NCBI RefSeq assembly: GCF_041381155.1
Contig: NC_091147.1
Location: 16,653,318-16,717,317, forward strand
Direction of reading: 5' to 3'
From: Argopecten irradians
Lineage: Eukaryota > Mollusca > Bivalvia > Pectinida > Pectinidae
DNA length: 64,000 nucleotides
A program made the translations under genes and the position numbers. Below are positions 11,290 to 22,600 of the stretch, in pieces. Under the pieces are notes generated by a model. The model made no database searches. It saw nothing but the letters and a program-made list of their open reading frames with translations, and was not told the DNA's origin. How positions within the stretch are numbered: position 1 is the stretch's first letter; each line of letters starts with the position of its first letter.

Positions 11290-12178
11290 GGAGCCGCGGT
11301 GCCCGAGTGGTTAAGATGTCCCGACATCTTGTTACTCTCATAGAAGATCTTTTTGCGAAGGCATATGTTTTAATCCTCAATCCCATAAAATACGAAACTT
11401 TAATTCTTTTTGGACTTATTGAAAAACCAAAGTTTGTTAATTTTCACTTTGTCAACTTTATGTTGGCTGTCGCTAGGTTCTGTATCTTTAAGCGACGTAA
11501 TTTAAGTATGTGTGGTGAAGGTTTCGTAGATATTAAGTCTTTCTTTAAATTTACACTAAAGAGCTATACAAAATACAGTTTTTCTTATTATCTGTCAAAT
11601 CTGAACGCTCAATTAGTTACAAAATATTTTGAAAATCTTAATCCTTTTGTGAGTGTAGTGGGGTCTGAACTAAATGTAATTCTGTGATAACTTTTGTTTT
11701 TATTTGCGTAATTAGTTTAATTTTAATGTAAGAGAGGGGAGATTGTATATTCATTTGTTTCTATTTAACTAATCATATTCCTTATATATATTTCGTTCCA
11801 GCTATATTCTGACAAATCTTTGCTGCTGTGATGATTACATTGTTTCAATTTCAATGGAATGACAGTGTGTGCATGTGGATATACTTACAAAGAATTTACA
11901 TGCAATATGTGTGTATTTTGTTTTGAATGTTTAAATGTATGTTACATATTCTTATGTATAAATTGATTATTGAATAAAATCATTTTTTGGAAAAAAAAGA
12001 AGATGTCCCGACATATTACCACAAGCCTCCGACCTATGGGATGCGGGTTCGAATCCCATGTTTGGCAATTGGTCGGTGGTTTTTCTCCGGTAACTCCGGC
12101 TTTCCTCCACCAACAAACCCGACACGTCCCTACATGACCCTGACTGTTAATAGGACGTTAAACTAATAAAACCAAACA
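11290..12178 (+). mobile_element. tRNA-derived SINE interrupted by a LINE insertion
   Basis: The head carries a tRNA A-box-like GCCCGAGTGGTTAAG (near 11301) and, after the insert, a B-box-like GGGTTCGAATCCC (near 12046). The body contains CTCCGGTAACTCCGGC and the tail gttaataggacgttaaac. The SINE is about 200 bp and is split at 11328-11999. Confidence 0.75.
11328..11999 (+). mobile_element. 5'-truncated LINE
   Basis: 672-bp insert flanked by a 15-bp target duplication, AAGATGTCCCGACAT (11313-11327 and 12000-12014). It ends with AATAAA and a short A-rich tail. The open stretch to 11687 (ILFGLIEKPKFVN ... FCIFKRRN ... FLEN-like end, stop 11687) resembles the C-terminal tail of non-LTR retrotransposon reverse-transcriptase proteins, with a 3' UTR after it. 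It lacks the RT core, so it is dead on arrival. The clade is uncertain (L1/Tx1- or CR1-like). Confidence 0.7.
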
Positions 12179-12482
12179 TATATTTACCTTAACCATGCAT
12201 GGTGTAATTTTGTAACTATACTGTAAATCAGCATGGAGATGATTTTCTTAGTGAGTTACTGTGAATCATTCGTTATTGCTTATATAATATTTCGAGTCTT
12301 CTTTATTTTGAAGATACTCGCGAATATATAAATTCGTTATAAAGATTCTAACTGACGATCGTGCGTATTATATATACATGTCCTAGTTTACAATTATTCG
12401 CGAAATATTTTAATTTGCGTTCGAGCTCTCTCGAAAAATGGCCCGAAAAAAATTGTATCTAACGAAACTAAAGTGGTTGACA

Positions 12483-12640
12483 GTCCAAGGGGCCGCACTG
12501 GCCGAGAGGTCGATATGTATTCGTGTGTAACACTCCGTCTCTAGATCTGGGTCGTTGTCTAATGTGGTTGCTTTGCCAGGTACTTCTCTCCGGGTACCCC
12601 GGCTTTCCTCCATTATCTAAACCTGAACTAACAAAAACAA
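12483..12640 (+). mobile_element. SINE-related repeat (in copy A)
   Basis: A-box-like ACTGGCCGAGAGGTCGAT near 12497, then CTCCGGGTACCCCGGC and TTTCCTCCATTATCTAAACC. It is a diverged relative of the 15901 SINE with a decayed B box. The same insertion is present in copy B at 16373. Confidence 0.6.
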
Positions 12641-12744
12641 TAGAATGCTCTTAGAGGGTTTTCATTCTGTTTTATTCTTCAAAATATTACAGTATATTAC
12701 AATACCGCAGTGTATGGATAAATTTTTGAGACTGTAGATTAATA

Positions 12745-12900
12745 TGTACAGTCAAACCAGTCTATAAAAACCACCTTAGGGACAAAGACCGTTTTTTGCT
12801 ATAGCCAAGTGGTCTTTATATGCAGGTCAAACTATGTTGGTCATTTGGGACCCTAAAACGTCCTTATTAACCAACCAGGTGGTCTCTATATGAAATGAAG
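12745..12900 (+). repeat. Dispersed 'gtcaaaccagtctataaa' repeat
   Basis: A motif block, AGTCAAACCAGTCTATAAA ... GTGGTCTTTATATGCAGG ... CCAACCAGGTGGTCTCTA, recurs at 16640-16780 (copy B). A partial copy lies at 17397-17480 and a diverged one at 60951-61085. Non-coding dispersed repeat. Confidence 0.6.
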
Positions 12901-13465
12901 AGACGTAAGGTACGAAAACAACTGTTATCGTTCCTTCGGAACAAAATGTTAACACGACAACTTTTAACTATCAACCCGCTTATAACCGCGATTTGAGTAA
13001 TAAGGAAATCCAACGATATATTTTGCTGAAATTTTGAATGTAAGCTAATCACGGCGTGATCTATCGATTGATATAATCACCTTAGCTGTGAAAATTCAAA
13101 ACGACGAGATATTTTAGTGTAAAACCCCAAAAATCGGCATTTTGACCACTGATTTCACTGATAACTTCTGTTTAAAAGTCCTTGTAATTCTGAACAAAAC
13201 GGTATTTCTTACTTTTGGAAATGTTATATACAACGGCCACAATACAGCCATGAATAATGGTGGTATTTCGCAGGTTCTCGGTAAATTTCCACAACAGACG
13301 AGATATTTCGGGGTCCCAGGCGCCTTCCTTCGGAGCTATTCTGAACGATTGGACCGGCAAATGTACCATTTAAAAATGAGTGATATTTTTGAAATTTTCT
13401 GTAGAAGTGACTAAACATTATAAAATGAGTAAATAATGTATGCACTAATCATCAAATTTATGTTA

Positions 13466-14984
13466 CAAAATAAGCCCAAAAAGTGCAACAGTGAAATGAA
13501 TCTGTTTGTACTGTCTCGAACGCACAAAATCATGGCGCAGACTATCGCGCCCCCTATGAGGAATGTGTATTGTTTGTATCCGGTTGAGTAAAAACGTTGA
13601 AGCCGCCTTGATGTTCAAGTTAAATCCGGCATTATCAGGTAAGTAATTGTTCATTTTACTTGTTATAGACATCAATATCATTATCGGTGGATATTAGTAT
13701 TATCAAATATATTTGATTGTTTTTGTAGGCCTGCAAATATAACCTTAGGTACTGTTTACAGTCTGTTTATGATCACCATCGCGAGTGACTGTCTGACAAC
13801 AGAACCATGCATGTGTTCTAAATCGTGGCTTAACAGCACGTAAACTGACAACTGTACCGCCTTTGAGGCAGATGCCGATTGGATATATGTATCTCCTAAT
13901 ATATTGTTTGAGCATATGATTAAATTGCTAGTAGTTAAACCATAAAGTCATGCACATATCGTAACGTAAGCTTAGCTTCGTTACATGTCATTTCGGTACA
14001 TGCGGAATTCTTTTCGGTATCATAAATTGAACATGGCGAAATGACTTTCAGAAGGTACCGAAATGACTTGAAGTAGTCTGACTATCAGACAACTAAAGAA
14101 AACAAACCAGAAAAAAAATGGTAACAATGTACATTGTAGTTTGACAATTGATATGATCAACATTGTTAGATACATTTGTATGTACTGCAGTTTTACATGA
14201 CACATAATAATTGCTTAGGCTTAAGTTACTGTACAGACTGGGTGGGTGAGGTCAATAATGTTAAAGCCACACTATATACGTAAATATCAACAAAAATTCA
14301 AGTTAAATTTGAGTCTGATATTGTTAGTATTTGTAGATTTAGTTGAAATTAAGATATATTAAAGCATATTTATAGCTTTCTTTTAATAACTTTGGTACAG
14401 CAGTTGTTGAAAGTCGATACATGTAAACATGCCTTCATTTTAAACTGGTCACCATAGAAGTTACGATTATTGCCGAACGGAAGTCGGAAAGATCATGACC
14501 CGTTTTCGGAAGAGTTCGGACAGACGTTCCGTAGTTACGGTAGTCACATGACGTTCTCGGCAACCACGTTACAATGTCGGCTAACTTTGGCTTGTTTGAC
14601 TAAGTGGGACCCACCTACAGATGTTTAATATTTATTTGATTTTTACCAAAATATTCCGAATCATAATCGCTCATCTTGACTTCGATTTAGTCCTGTCCAG
14701 AATTTTATTTTCAACATTCTTCTAAATCATGAAAAAAAAAATAAGAAAGATACGGATATTGGGCTTTTAACAATGAGAATTCATTTCACAATTTTGCTGT
14801 GTTGTGTTATAGTGATAGTCAACTACTGCGTAATAATTAGGTTGCCGACAGGAATCATCAGATTGACCCGCGTTGTGAAAATTAGCATACATGTATAATA
14901 TCAATCTGACCCATTTAGCAATGTTAAACACGGTCATGTCATAAATTTTGTAAGACGAACACTATTGTGGCTTCGTAGTTATTA
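13466..14984. other. Unique spacer between duplicated terminal exons
   Basis: No exon supported. 14255-14600 has the look of a decayed dispersed repeat (gttaaagccacactatatacg...; repeated 'cggaagtcgg' motifs), but no second end was found. Confidence 0.35.
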
Positions 14985-14994
14985 ATGACGTCAG

Positions 14995-15818
14995 TGAACA
15001 TTGAAACTAAGATGGAGGAACAAACACAGAACATTGAAACTAAAATGGGAGAACAGATGCAGAATATTGAAACTAAGATGGAGGAACAAACACAGAACAT
15101 TGAAACTAAAATGGGAGAACAGATGCAGAATATTGAAACTAAGATGGAGGAACAAACACAGAACATTGAAACTAAAATGGAGGAACAAACACAGAACATT
15201 GAAACTAAGATGGAGGAACAAACACAGAACATTGAAACTAAAATGGGAGAACAGATGCAGAATATTGAAACTAAGATGGAGGAACAAACACAGAACATTG
15301 AAACTAAAATGGGAGAACAGATGCAGAATATTGAAACTAAGATGGAGGAACAAACACAGAACATTGAAACTAAAATGGGAGAACAGATGCAGAACATTGA
15401 AACTAAGATGGAGGAACAAACACAGAACATTGAAACTAAAATGGGAGAACAGATGCAGAATATTGAAACTAAGATGGAGGAACAAACACAGAACATTGAA
15501 ACTAAGATGGAGGAACAAACACAGAACATTGAAACTAAAATGGGAGAACAGATGCAAAATATTGAAACTAAGATGGAGGAACAAACACAGAACATTGAAA
15601 CTAAGATGGAGGCACAGAAAGACAATCTTAAAACCAAATTAGAGGTACAGATGCAGAACATTGAAACCAAAATAGGGGAACATAAAGACAATCTGAAACC
15701 AAAAATGGAGGAACAGATGCAGAACCTTTCCGCCAAAATGGAAGAAATCTTGATTTTAAAGGGGACCGTTTATAACGTGCTTAGACATGTGAAACGTCGA
15801 AGGTCGTCCAATAAATGA
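14995..15818 (+). CDS. Repeat-protein gene, terminal exon copy B (intact hendecad repeats)
   Basis: A continuous frame of about 274 residues. A possible acceptor (GACGTCAG ending at 14994) would join the phase-1 donor of exon 3 in frame, giving VNIETKMEEQ. About 19 hendecad units follow, with the sequence TKMEAQKDNLKTKLEVQMQN near the end and the same C-terminus as copy A (NLSAKMEEILILKGTVYNVL, then the basic tail and TGA at 15816). Unlike copy A it has no frame break. The polypyrimidine tract before the acceptor is weak, so use of this exon, whether alternative to copy A, its replacement, or part of a separate truncated gene, is an inference. Confidence 0.55.
14997..15610 (+). repeat. 33-bp coding minisatellite, copy B
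   Basis: Same 33-bp unit as copy A, with alternating GGAGGAACAAACACAG and GGGAGAACAGATGCAG variants forming a 66-bp two-unit periodicity in much of the array. Frame intact throughout. Confidence 0.85.
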
Positions 15819-15898
15819 CAGTTTCTGTTGTTTTAATGGCTTTTTGACAAATACGAAAAAATATGGCACGATACAATTTATATAACGATACACATTTT

Positions 15899-16070
15899 TG
15901 GGCCGCGGTGGCCGAGTGGTTAAGATATCCCGACATATTACCACAAGCCCTCCACCTATGGGATGCGGGTTTTTCTCCGGTAACTCCAGCTTTCCTCCAC
16001 CAACACACCCGACACGTCCCTACATGACCCTGGCTGTTAATAGGACGTTAAACTAATAAAACCAAACATA
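15899..16070 (+). mobile_element. tRNA-derived SINE, uninterrupted copy
   Basis: GGCCGCGGTGGCCGAGTGG head, TTTTTCTCCGGTAACTCC body, and gttaataggacgttaaac tail with an A-rich end. The B box has been deleted. This is the empty site for the LINE found in copy A. Confidence 0.7.
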
Positions 16071-16372
16071 TATTTACCTTTAACCATACATGATGTAATT
16101 TTCTAACTATACTGTAAGTAAACATGGAGATTATTTCTTAGTGAGTTACTGTGAATCATTCGTTATTGCTTATATAATATTTAGAGTCTTCTTTATTTTG
16201 AACATACTCGCGAATATATAAATTCGCTATAAAGATTCTAACTGACGATCGTGCGTATTATATATACATGTCCTAGTTTACAATTATTCGCGAAATATTT
16301 TAATTTGCGTTCGAGCTCTCTCGAAAAATGGCCCGAAAAAAATTGTATCTAACGAAACTAAAGTGGTTGACA

Positions 16373-16530
16373 GTCCAAGGGGCCGCACTGGCCGAGAGGT
16401 CGATATGTATTCGTGTGTAACACTCCGTCTCTAGATCTGGGTCGTTGTCTAATGTGGTTGCTTTGCCAGGTACTTCTCTCCGGGTACCCCGGCTTTCCTC
16501 CATTATCTAAACCTGAACTAACAAAAACAA
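16373..16530 (+). mobile_element. SINE-related repeat (in copy B)
   Basis: Counterpart of 12483-12640 within the segmental duplication, essentially identical. Confidence 0.6.
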
Positions 16531-17479
16531 TAGAATGCTCTTAGAGGGTTTTCATTCTGTTTTATTCTTCAAAATATTACAGTATATTACAATACCGCAG
16601 TGTATGGATAAATTTTTGAGACTGTAGATTAATATGAACAGTCAAACCAGTCTATAAAAACCACCTTGGGGACAAAGACCGTTTTTTGCATAGCCAAGTG
16701 GTCTTTATATGCAGGTCAAACTATGCTGGTCATTTGGGACCCTAAAACGTCCTTATTAACCAACCAGGTGGTCTCTATATGAAATGAAGAGACGTAAGGT
16801 ACGAAAACAACTGTTATCGTTCCTTCGGAACGAAATGTTAACACGACAACTTTTAACTATCAACCCGCTTATAACCGCGATTTGAGTAATAAGGAAATCC
16901 AACGATATATTTTGCTGAAATTTTGAATGTAAGCTAATCACGGCGTGATCTATCGATTGATATAATCACCTTAGCTGTGAAAATTCAAAACGACGAGATA
17001 TTTTAGTGTAAAACCCCAAAAATCGGCATTTTGACCACTGATTTCTGTTTAATCTATCCTAGTAAATAAATTAATAAAGCTGAGAAGCTAGAACTCTACA
17101 TATAAAAAGTCCTTGTAATTCTGAACAAAACGGCATTTCTTACTTTTGGAAATGTTATATACAACGGCCACAATACAGCCATGAATAAAGGTGGTATTTC
17201 GCAGGTTCTCGGTAAATTTCCACAACAGACGAGATATTTCGGGGTTCCAGGAGCCTTCCTTCGGAGCTATTCTGAACGATTGGACCGGCAAATGTACCAT
17301 TCAAAAATGTGTGATATTTTTGAAATTTTCTGTAGAAGTGACTAAACATTATAAAATGAGTAAATAATGTATGCACTAATCATCAAATTTATGTTAGCCA
17401 ATTGGTCTTTATATGCAGGTCAAACTATGTTGGTCATTTGGGACCCTAAAACGTCCTTATTAACCAACCAGGTGGTCTC

Positions 17480-17688
17480 TACAAATCCCCCTCGTGTTCC
17501 AGACTACTATTTACAAATCCCTCTCGTGTTCCAGACTACTATTTACAAATCCCCCTCGTGTTCCAGACTACTATTTACAAATCCCCCTCGTGTTCCAGAC
17601 TACTATTTACAAATCCCCCTCGTGTTCCAGACTATACTATTTACAAATCCCCCTCGTGTTCCAGACTACTAGTTACAAATTCCCCCTG
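17480..17688 (+). repeat. 32-bp minisatellite
   Basis: Six to seven units of about 32 bp (ACAAATCCCCCTCGTGTTCC + agactactatt) start where the partial dispersed repeat at 17397-17480 ends. The open frames across it are repeat shadows. Confidence 0.85.
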
Positions 17689-17691
17689 TAA

Positions 17692-17880
17692 TATTCCGTC
17701 TTTGCATATTACAGAGTTAGCTCCCTTGCGAGTAGGCATCGATTGTTACGTCATTAGTTTGTGAGCGCAAATCACATCGTTTTCACCGAAAAGTATGTCG
17801 TTACGCTCGTAATCACATGACGTCACAATCAACACCTGTCCGCAAGGGCAGATAACGCTGTAATATGCAAATACAGAATA
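17692..17880. mobile_element. Palindromic MITE of the TGACGTCA family
   Basis: Inverted ends: ATTCCGTCTTTGCATATTAC at the left and GTAATATGCAAATACAGAAT at the right. Inner arms carry GTTACGTCATT and ATGACGTCACAATC. About 188 bp, non-coding. Relatives lie at 26131, 26455, 28469, 40351, 46285 and 63139. Confidence 0.75.
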
Positions 17881-17934
17881 ACTTTCTTACATACATGTAT
17901 GTGGATATGAAGGATATGGATATTCTACCCGAGG

Positions 17935-19284
17935 GTATTATGAATTATATAACACCATCAAATTCACTGCCAATATATCATCAGATACCAATATATTTCT
18001 AGACACTAGATCTGCACTGACATCCCTCGCATACCACCAGAAGCATTCCCTATTCACAAGCTTTACGAATCCGTCGAATAGTGTCCGACAATACCGTCTC
18101 CGAACGCCGGTGCGAAGAGATGAAATGCCACCTTCTCTCTAGAGGATACAAATCGCATTTGATCGACCAAGAAATCGACAAGGTCCGCGCCCTAGATAGA
18201 GCCAATCTCCTCATATACCAAACCAGAACTGCCACTAAACGTGTTCCCTGTGTGGTAACATTCCATCCTAACTTACCACATCTCCCTTCTATCCTTAAGA
18301 ACCACTGGAAAATCATTGAGTCATCAACAAAACTTAGACGTATTTTACCAGAGCCACCGCTACTAGCCGCAGACCAAAAAATGTAAAAGACCTTGTAGTG
18401 AGCAGCAAACTTCCTCCTCTTGCTCCTGCTGCACAAACGGGTTCATTCCAGACATGCAACAATAAACGTTCCATGATGTGTCCATACACAGCATCCAAAG
18501 ACACATTTGAATGTGCTATCAACAACAGAGCATACAACATCCGACAGAACCTGACGTGCAAATCCAGCAATGTCATCTACCTCCTCTCGTGTAGGAAATG
18601 GGTGGTCCACTCAACGTCAGAATCAACAATCACCGCTGGTCTATCAAACAGAACAATCCTGACTATCCTATTGCCAGACATTTCAACTAACCCATCCATA
18701 GTTGGAAAGACATGCAGGTGATTGCAATTGAGCACTGTTACACAAACCAAGCGTCGATCGAGAGAGAGATTCTGGATTACCTATCTACAGACCCGCTATC
18801 CCAAAGGCATTAACGAACGTTAAATATACTAATCGACATCAATTGATCACTTGCTTTTCAATTAATTATCCCTACTTCCAGCATTTTCCCGTTCTGTTCT
18901 ACGCGTTTTTTTGATCCTTGTCAACACACTTAGAAGATGGGCGACTAAATTTGCATCCTATACCTATGAGCACTATATATAAATTTCGCATTTGACGTCA
19001 CACGTGGTACGCTTTCCAGTCATCGCTCATATTTTAGCGTTCTGCCGCACAGCATGGATACATTTTTGTAGATCCGGCCTTCGGCTGCCACTTGCCGAAG
19101 GGTTAATTGCGTTCCACTGTGCTGCTATATAGTTTAATATTTGTCTACTTTGTCCCGCATTACTGTTCGTATCCTATTATGTAATCGTGTTCGTTTTGTA
19201 TGTCTTGATAAAGGGGCAGATCGCCTCGAAAATTTGACAATTTTGTTTTGTCCACACGGTTGGAATTACTTCCTTGTCCCACAT
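17935..19284 (+). mobile_element. Penelope-like element fossil
   Basis: The deduced protein pieces resemble the end of a Penelope-like element polyprotein: the RT C-terminal region (a stretch such as EEMKCHLLSRGYKSHL) followed by the linker and GIY-YIG-type endonuclease region (QNLTCKSSNVIYLLSC). A 3' untranslated tail runs to about 19284. The element is 5'-truncated and broken in several places, clearly non-functional. Its 3' end abuts the 90-bp satellite. Family-level call only; age moderately old. Confidence 0.7.
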
Positions 19285-19664
19285 GAATTATATAATAAGT
19301 ATGTAAAATCTTGTATGACAATATCATGTACATGTATATGTTCTTACAAGGGATGTGTAGGTAGATTGATCACTGAATTATATAATAAGTATGTAAAATC
19401 TTGTATGACAATATCATTTACATGTATATGTTCTTACAAGGGATGTGTAGGTAGATTGATCACTGAATTACATAATAAGTATGTAAAATCTTGTATGACA
19501 ATATCATTTACATGTATATGTTCTTACAAGGGATGTGTAAGTAGATGTATCACTGAATTATATAATAAGTATGTAAAATCTTGTATGACAATATCATTTA
19601 CATGTATATGTTCTTACAAGGGATGTGTAAGTAGATGTATCACTGAATTATATAATAAGTATGT
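19285..19664 (+). repeat. 90-bp satellite, left part
   Basis: About 4.2 units of 90 bp (TATAATAAGTATGTAAAATC...ACAAGGGATGTGTAAGTAGA). The unit length is a multiple of three and one frame lacks stops, giving a spurious open frame. It is continuous with the array at 23976-25455, interrupted by the LTR element. Confidence 0.85.
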
Positions 19665-22600
19665 TGTAGTATAATACATATAAATGATAAGAATTTTAGA
19701 GTTTGAAATTTGGACTAATATATAATTACCTACATATATCTTTCAAGTATATTACATTGTGTAGGTCAAGCACATGTGTTTTTTATTTACAATAGTATAT
19801 GTAAGTACATGTAAAGTCTATTGGAAACCACCTCTGTTAGGGTCATTGTATTGCTACTAATTACAAAGCCATGTTATTAATTATGTTACATGATAAGTTC
19901 TAATGAGTAAACATGTTTCCCTACGTAATACAGCATCTACGTTGGGTCAACTGTTCCAGGTATTGGCTTTCATACCCAAATACTGACATATGTTATCCCG
20001 ATGTACTGCTATATTAACTCGCCAATAATCTCTGTACACAGTCGATTCCTAAGACTCCAATAAACGTATCGTACCATTCACTGAATCTGCGTTGGAGTTC
20101 TACATCTACTTTCCCTCAACATACATTTACACGAAGATAATAAACATCATATTGGCGCCGTGCTGAAAAGAACCTGGGTTTGGACACTTTGCGTCGACTA
20201 CCACTATCGATCATTGGTTTCACAGGTACGTAGATTTGGCCTACTAGCTCTTTTACAAGTAAATATTTGTACCACTTATTTTATTTTTCTCGCACAAATA
20301 ATATTACTGTTTTATCATGGCTTTATCATCACTGAGAACCGGTCTTATTCTTAGTGAGAATTATTGTTTGACTTTATACACATATACATCTTATGAACTA
20401 AAATAGACTACCAGTATGTAGTTTAACTTTGAAGTACACACATAAAACTTACACTAAAACACAGACATGCACCACAAGGAGTCGACCACATCAATACACA
20501 TAACGCACACATATAGACATAAAAATAAACAATTTATAAGTTAAAACGATTTCGTTATGGAAATATTTGAGGGAATATTTTTATTCAATAACCTTGCTAA
20601 TTATTTTTAACTACAATAAGCTACAATATTTCAAATCACTGGTTAAAAAATGTTCAATTATTTTATGATTCCTCTCCTGTGACATGTTCATGAATTTAGT
20701 TGATTGTTTGTATCATAAATCTTAGAAGTTCCTTAGTGTTTATTTACATATAATATTTACTATTCCACAAAAAACATTTTTACATCTTATATACTTTTGA
20801 CAAGTTTCTCTCACGTGATAATGCACGGAGGTAAATATGTACATGGAAACTCGTCTATTTTTATGTTAGAGGCAGAGTAGTGATGTGATTAAACACACAC
20901 GTTTATTTTTAGTTGCTCTAATCCTCATATAACAGATTCCGCACATTATACTTTTATATACATAAAACATACAACATAACACACATTATGATTATATTAT
21001 TTATTTCATTATTGGAGGAAATTACTACCTGATGCATTTGAATGCAAGGTTAACACTTGTTAATTTTCTCCTACATTACATATTTTGCACATACAATTTA
21101 CAAACTTACGGAACTTTCTTTCACTTATCATCTAGTTTCCTTTAAGTCTCAATCTAATTAGAGACGAAGCGTCATGTCTGAGTTTAAGACGGAAGTACGT
21201 ACGTCGATCAGACTCTCTCATTGATTGTCATTCACTCTATGGCAACAGCATATCGTGAACATGTCCTCGAGGTCGGAATTAGTGCAAATTAGCTTATATA
21301 TTATTTTGTAGTTTTTTCTCTCAAGTATTTCAATCAAATTTTCTACAAGTTTAAGCTATTTGTATCAATCTAGTTACATTAAATTACACATATTCATTTT
21401 ATATCTTCATCAAATGATCAAGCATTATTAATGTCTTACTCATACACCACACATAGACATTTTATTTCACACAATTCACTTAGTTACCGGGAAAAAAAAC
21501 TATAAATGCAAATAAAAAAAGAAAAACCCACAATGTTAAAAAAATGAAACATACTACATTGTACATAAATTACGCATGTATGCTAGAAGTTGTGTTGTAT
21601 TTTTCATCTAGTTTTCACAGATTCAATGTCTGTTCTATCTCAAAATAGATATATAATAAGAACTGATAAATTGCTAACATGCATATATGCCATATCAGTT
21701 TTTTTCACTTAGTATCACGTTTATATGTTTTTAGATTTATTCTTCTTATCAAATAGTTAAGTATCAAAAGTTTTACTCGTAGATAATGAGACGACCATAC
21801 ATCAATACTTTACTTACGGTTATATTATCGCTTTGAAGCACGATTTACAACTTAAGTTTTACATTGTACAAAAATTAATAGTAGTTAATACATTTAACAC
21901 CACAAGCTCATGATAGTTTTTTATGCATTTGTTGGCTGCTTACTACATTATAATATATATCCCTTTGGTTTTTTCCCCACAAGCTCTAAATAACAACAGC
22001 TTGATAGTTATAGATATATTAAATAAAATATCTCCAACTATCTCCTAGGCAAATCTACAGATAATATTACAACTATTGATTGATACGTACAATGTTATTG
22101 AGCGATTATTTTATTATCTTTCATTTTTCTATATAGTTTTTCTACATTTCTGGTGATGCCATGATATTCTTAGTAATATATTTGTGATTGGTACAATTAT
22201 TTATAAGGAAAAGAGTGAAAAGTCTAATCTTTACAACTTGTCGCCTTTGATAAGCAAAAGAATTGAGAATCAGCCATAATCCAATCGAAATATGATCTGG
22301 ACCCCATGCGACGGAAGTGTTAATGTATCCACGCCTGTCAACTATAATTCCGCCTCCAGTTATAGAAGTGGATCAGTAGCCCATCATAATTCTGACTTTA
22401 TTTTGTCTTCGTTTATATTTGACTTGTTTTGTGTATGCCGTCTTCATTCTATCATTGGAGTTCCTGTTAATATATATATCTCCACAAAAGACACTTACAT
22501 CTATTATTTCAACATACGTATATTTTCTGGATAGTCCCCTGAAGTGATTAAACACCAGGTGAAAATTGTTTTAAGGACTATGCCAGGCTATGTCAGAGTC

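Larger units (their letters stand above)
11090..13465 (+). repeat. Segmental duplication, copy A
   Basis: From the C-terminal coding end of terminal exon A to 13465 this matches 15640-17395 closely, at about one to a few percent difference by eye. Copy A has a LINE insertion at 11328-11999 that copy B lacks. Similarity ends at ...CAAATTTATGTTA in both copies. Confidence 0.85.
15640..17395 (+). repeat. Segmental duplication, copy B
   Basis: Partner of 11090-13465. It lacks the LINE, has lost the B-box part of the SINE near 15970, and carries a replacement or insertion of about 45 bp at 17045-17105 relative to copy A. Confidence 0.85.

Noticed and set aside
11307-11687. 126-codon open frame as a host gene
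   Set aside because: It spans the LINE insertion boundary. The start codon lies in the SINE and the rest is the LINE's truncated C-terminal region.
14939-15736. Long minus-strand frame (Cys/Phe/Ile-rich repeats) and a second plus-strand frame (KLRWRNKHRT repeats)
   Set aside because: Both are shadows of the 33-bp hendecad array, whose period is a multiple of three so several frames stay open. The same applies at 10175-11127.
15899-15990. tRNA-Leu/Ser-like gene (also 11290 and 55535)
   Set aside because: A/B-box motifs are present, but cloverleaf pairing is not, the body and tail are SINE-like, and multiple diverged copies occur.
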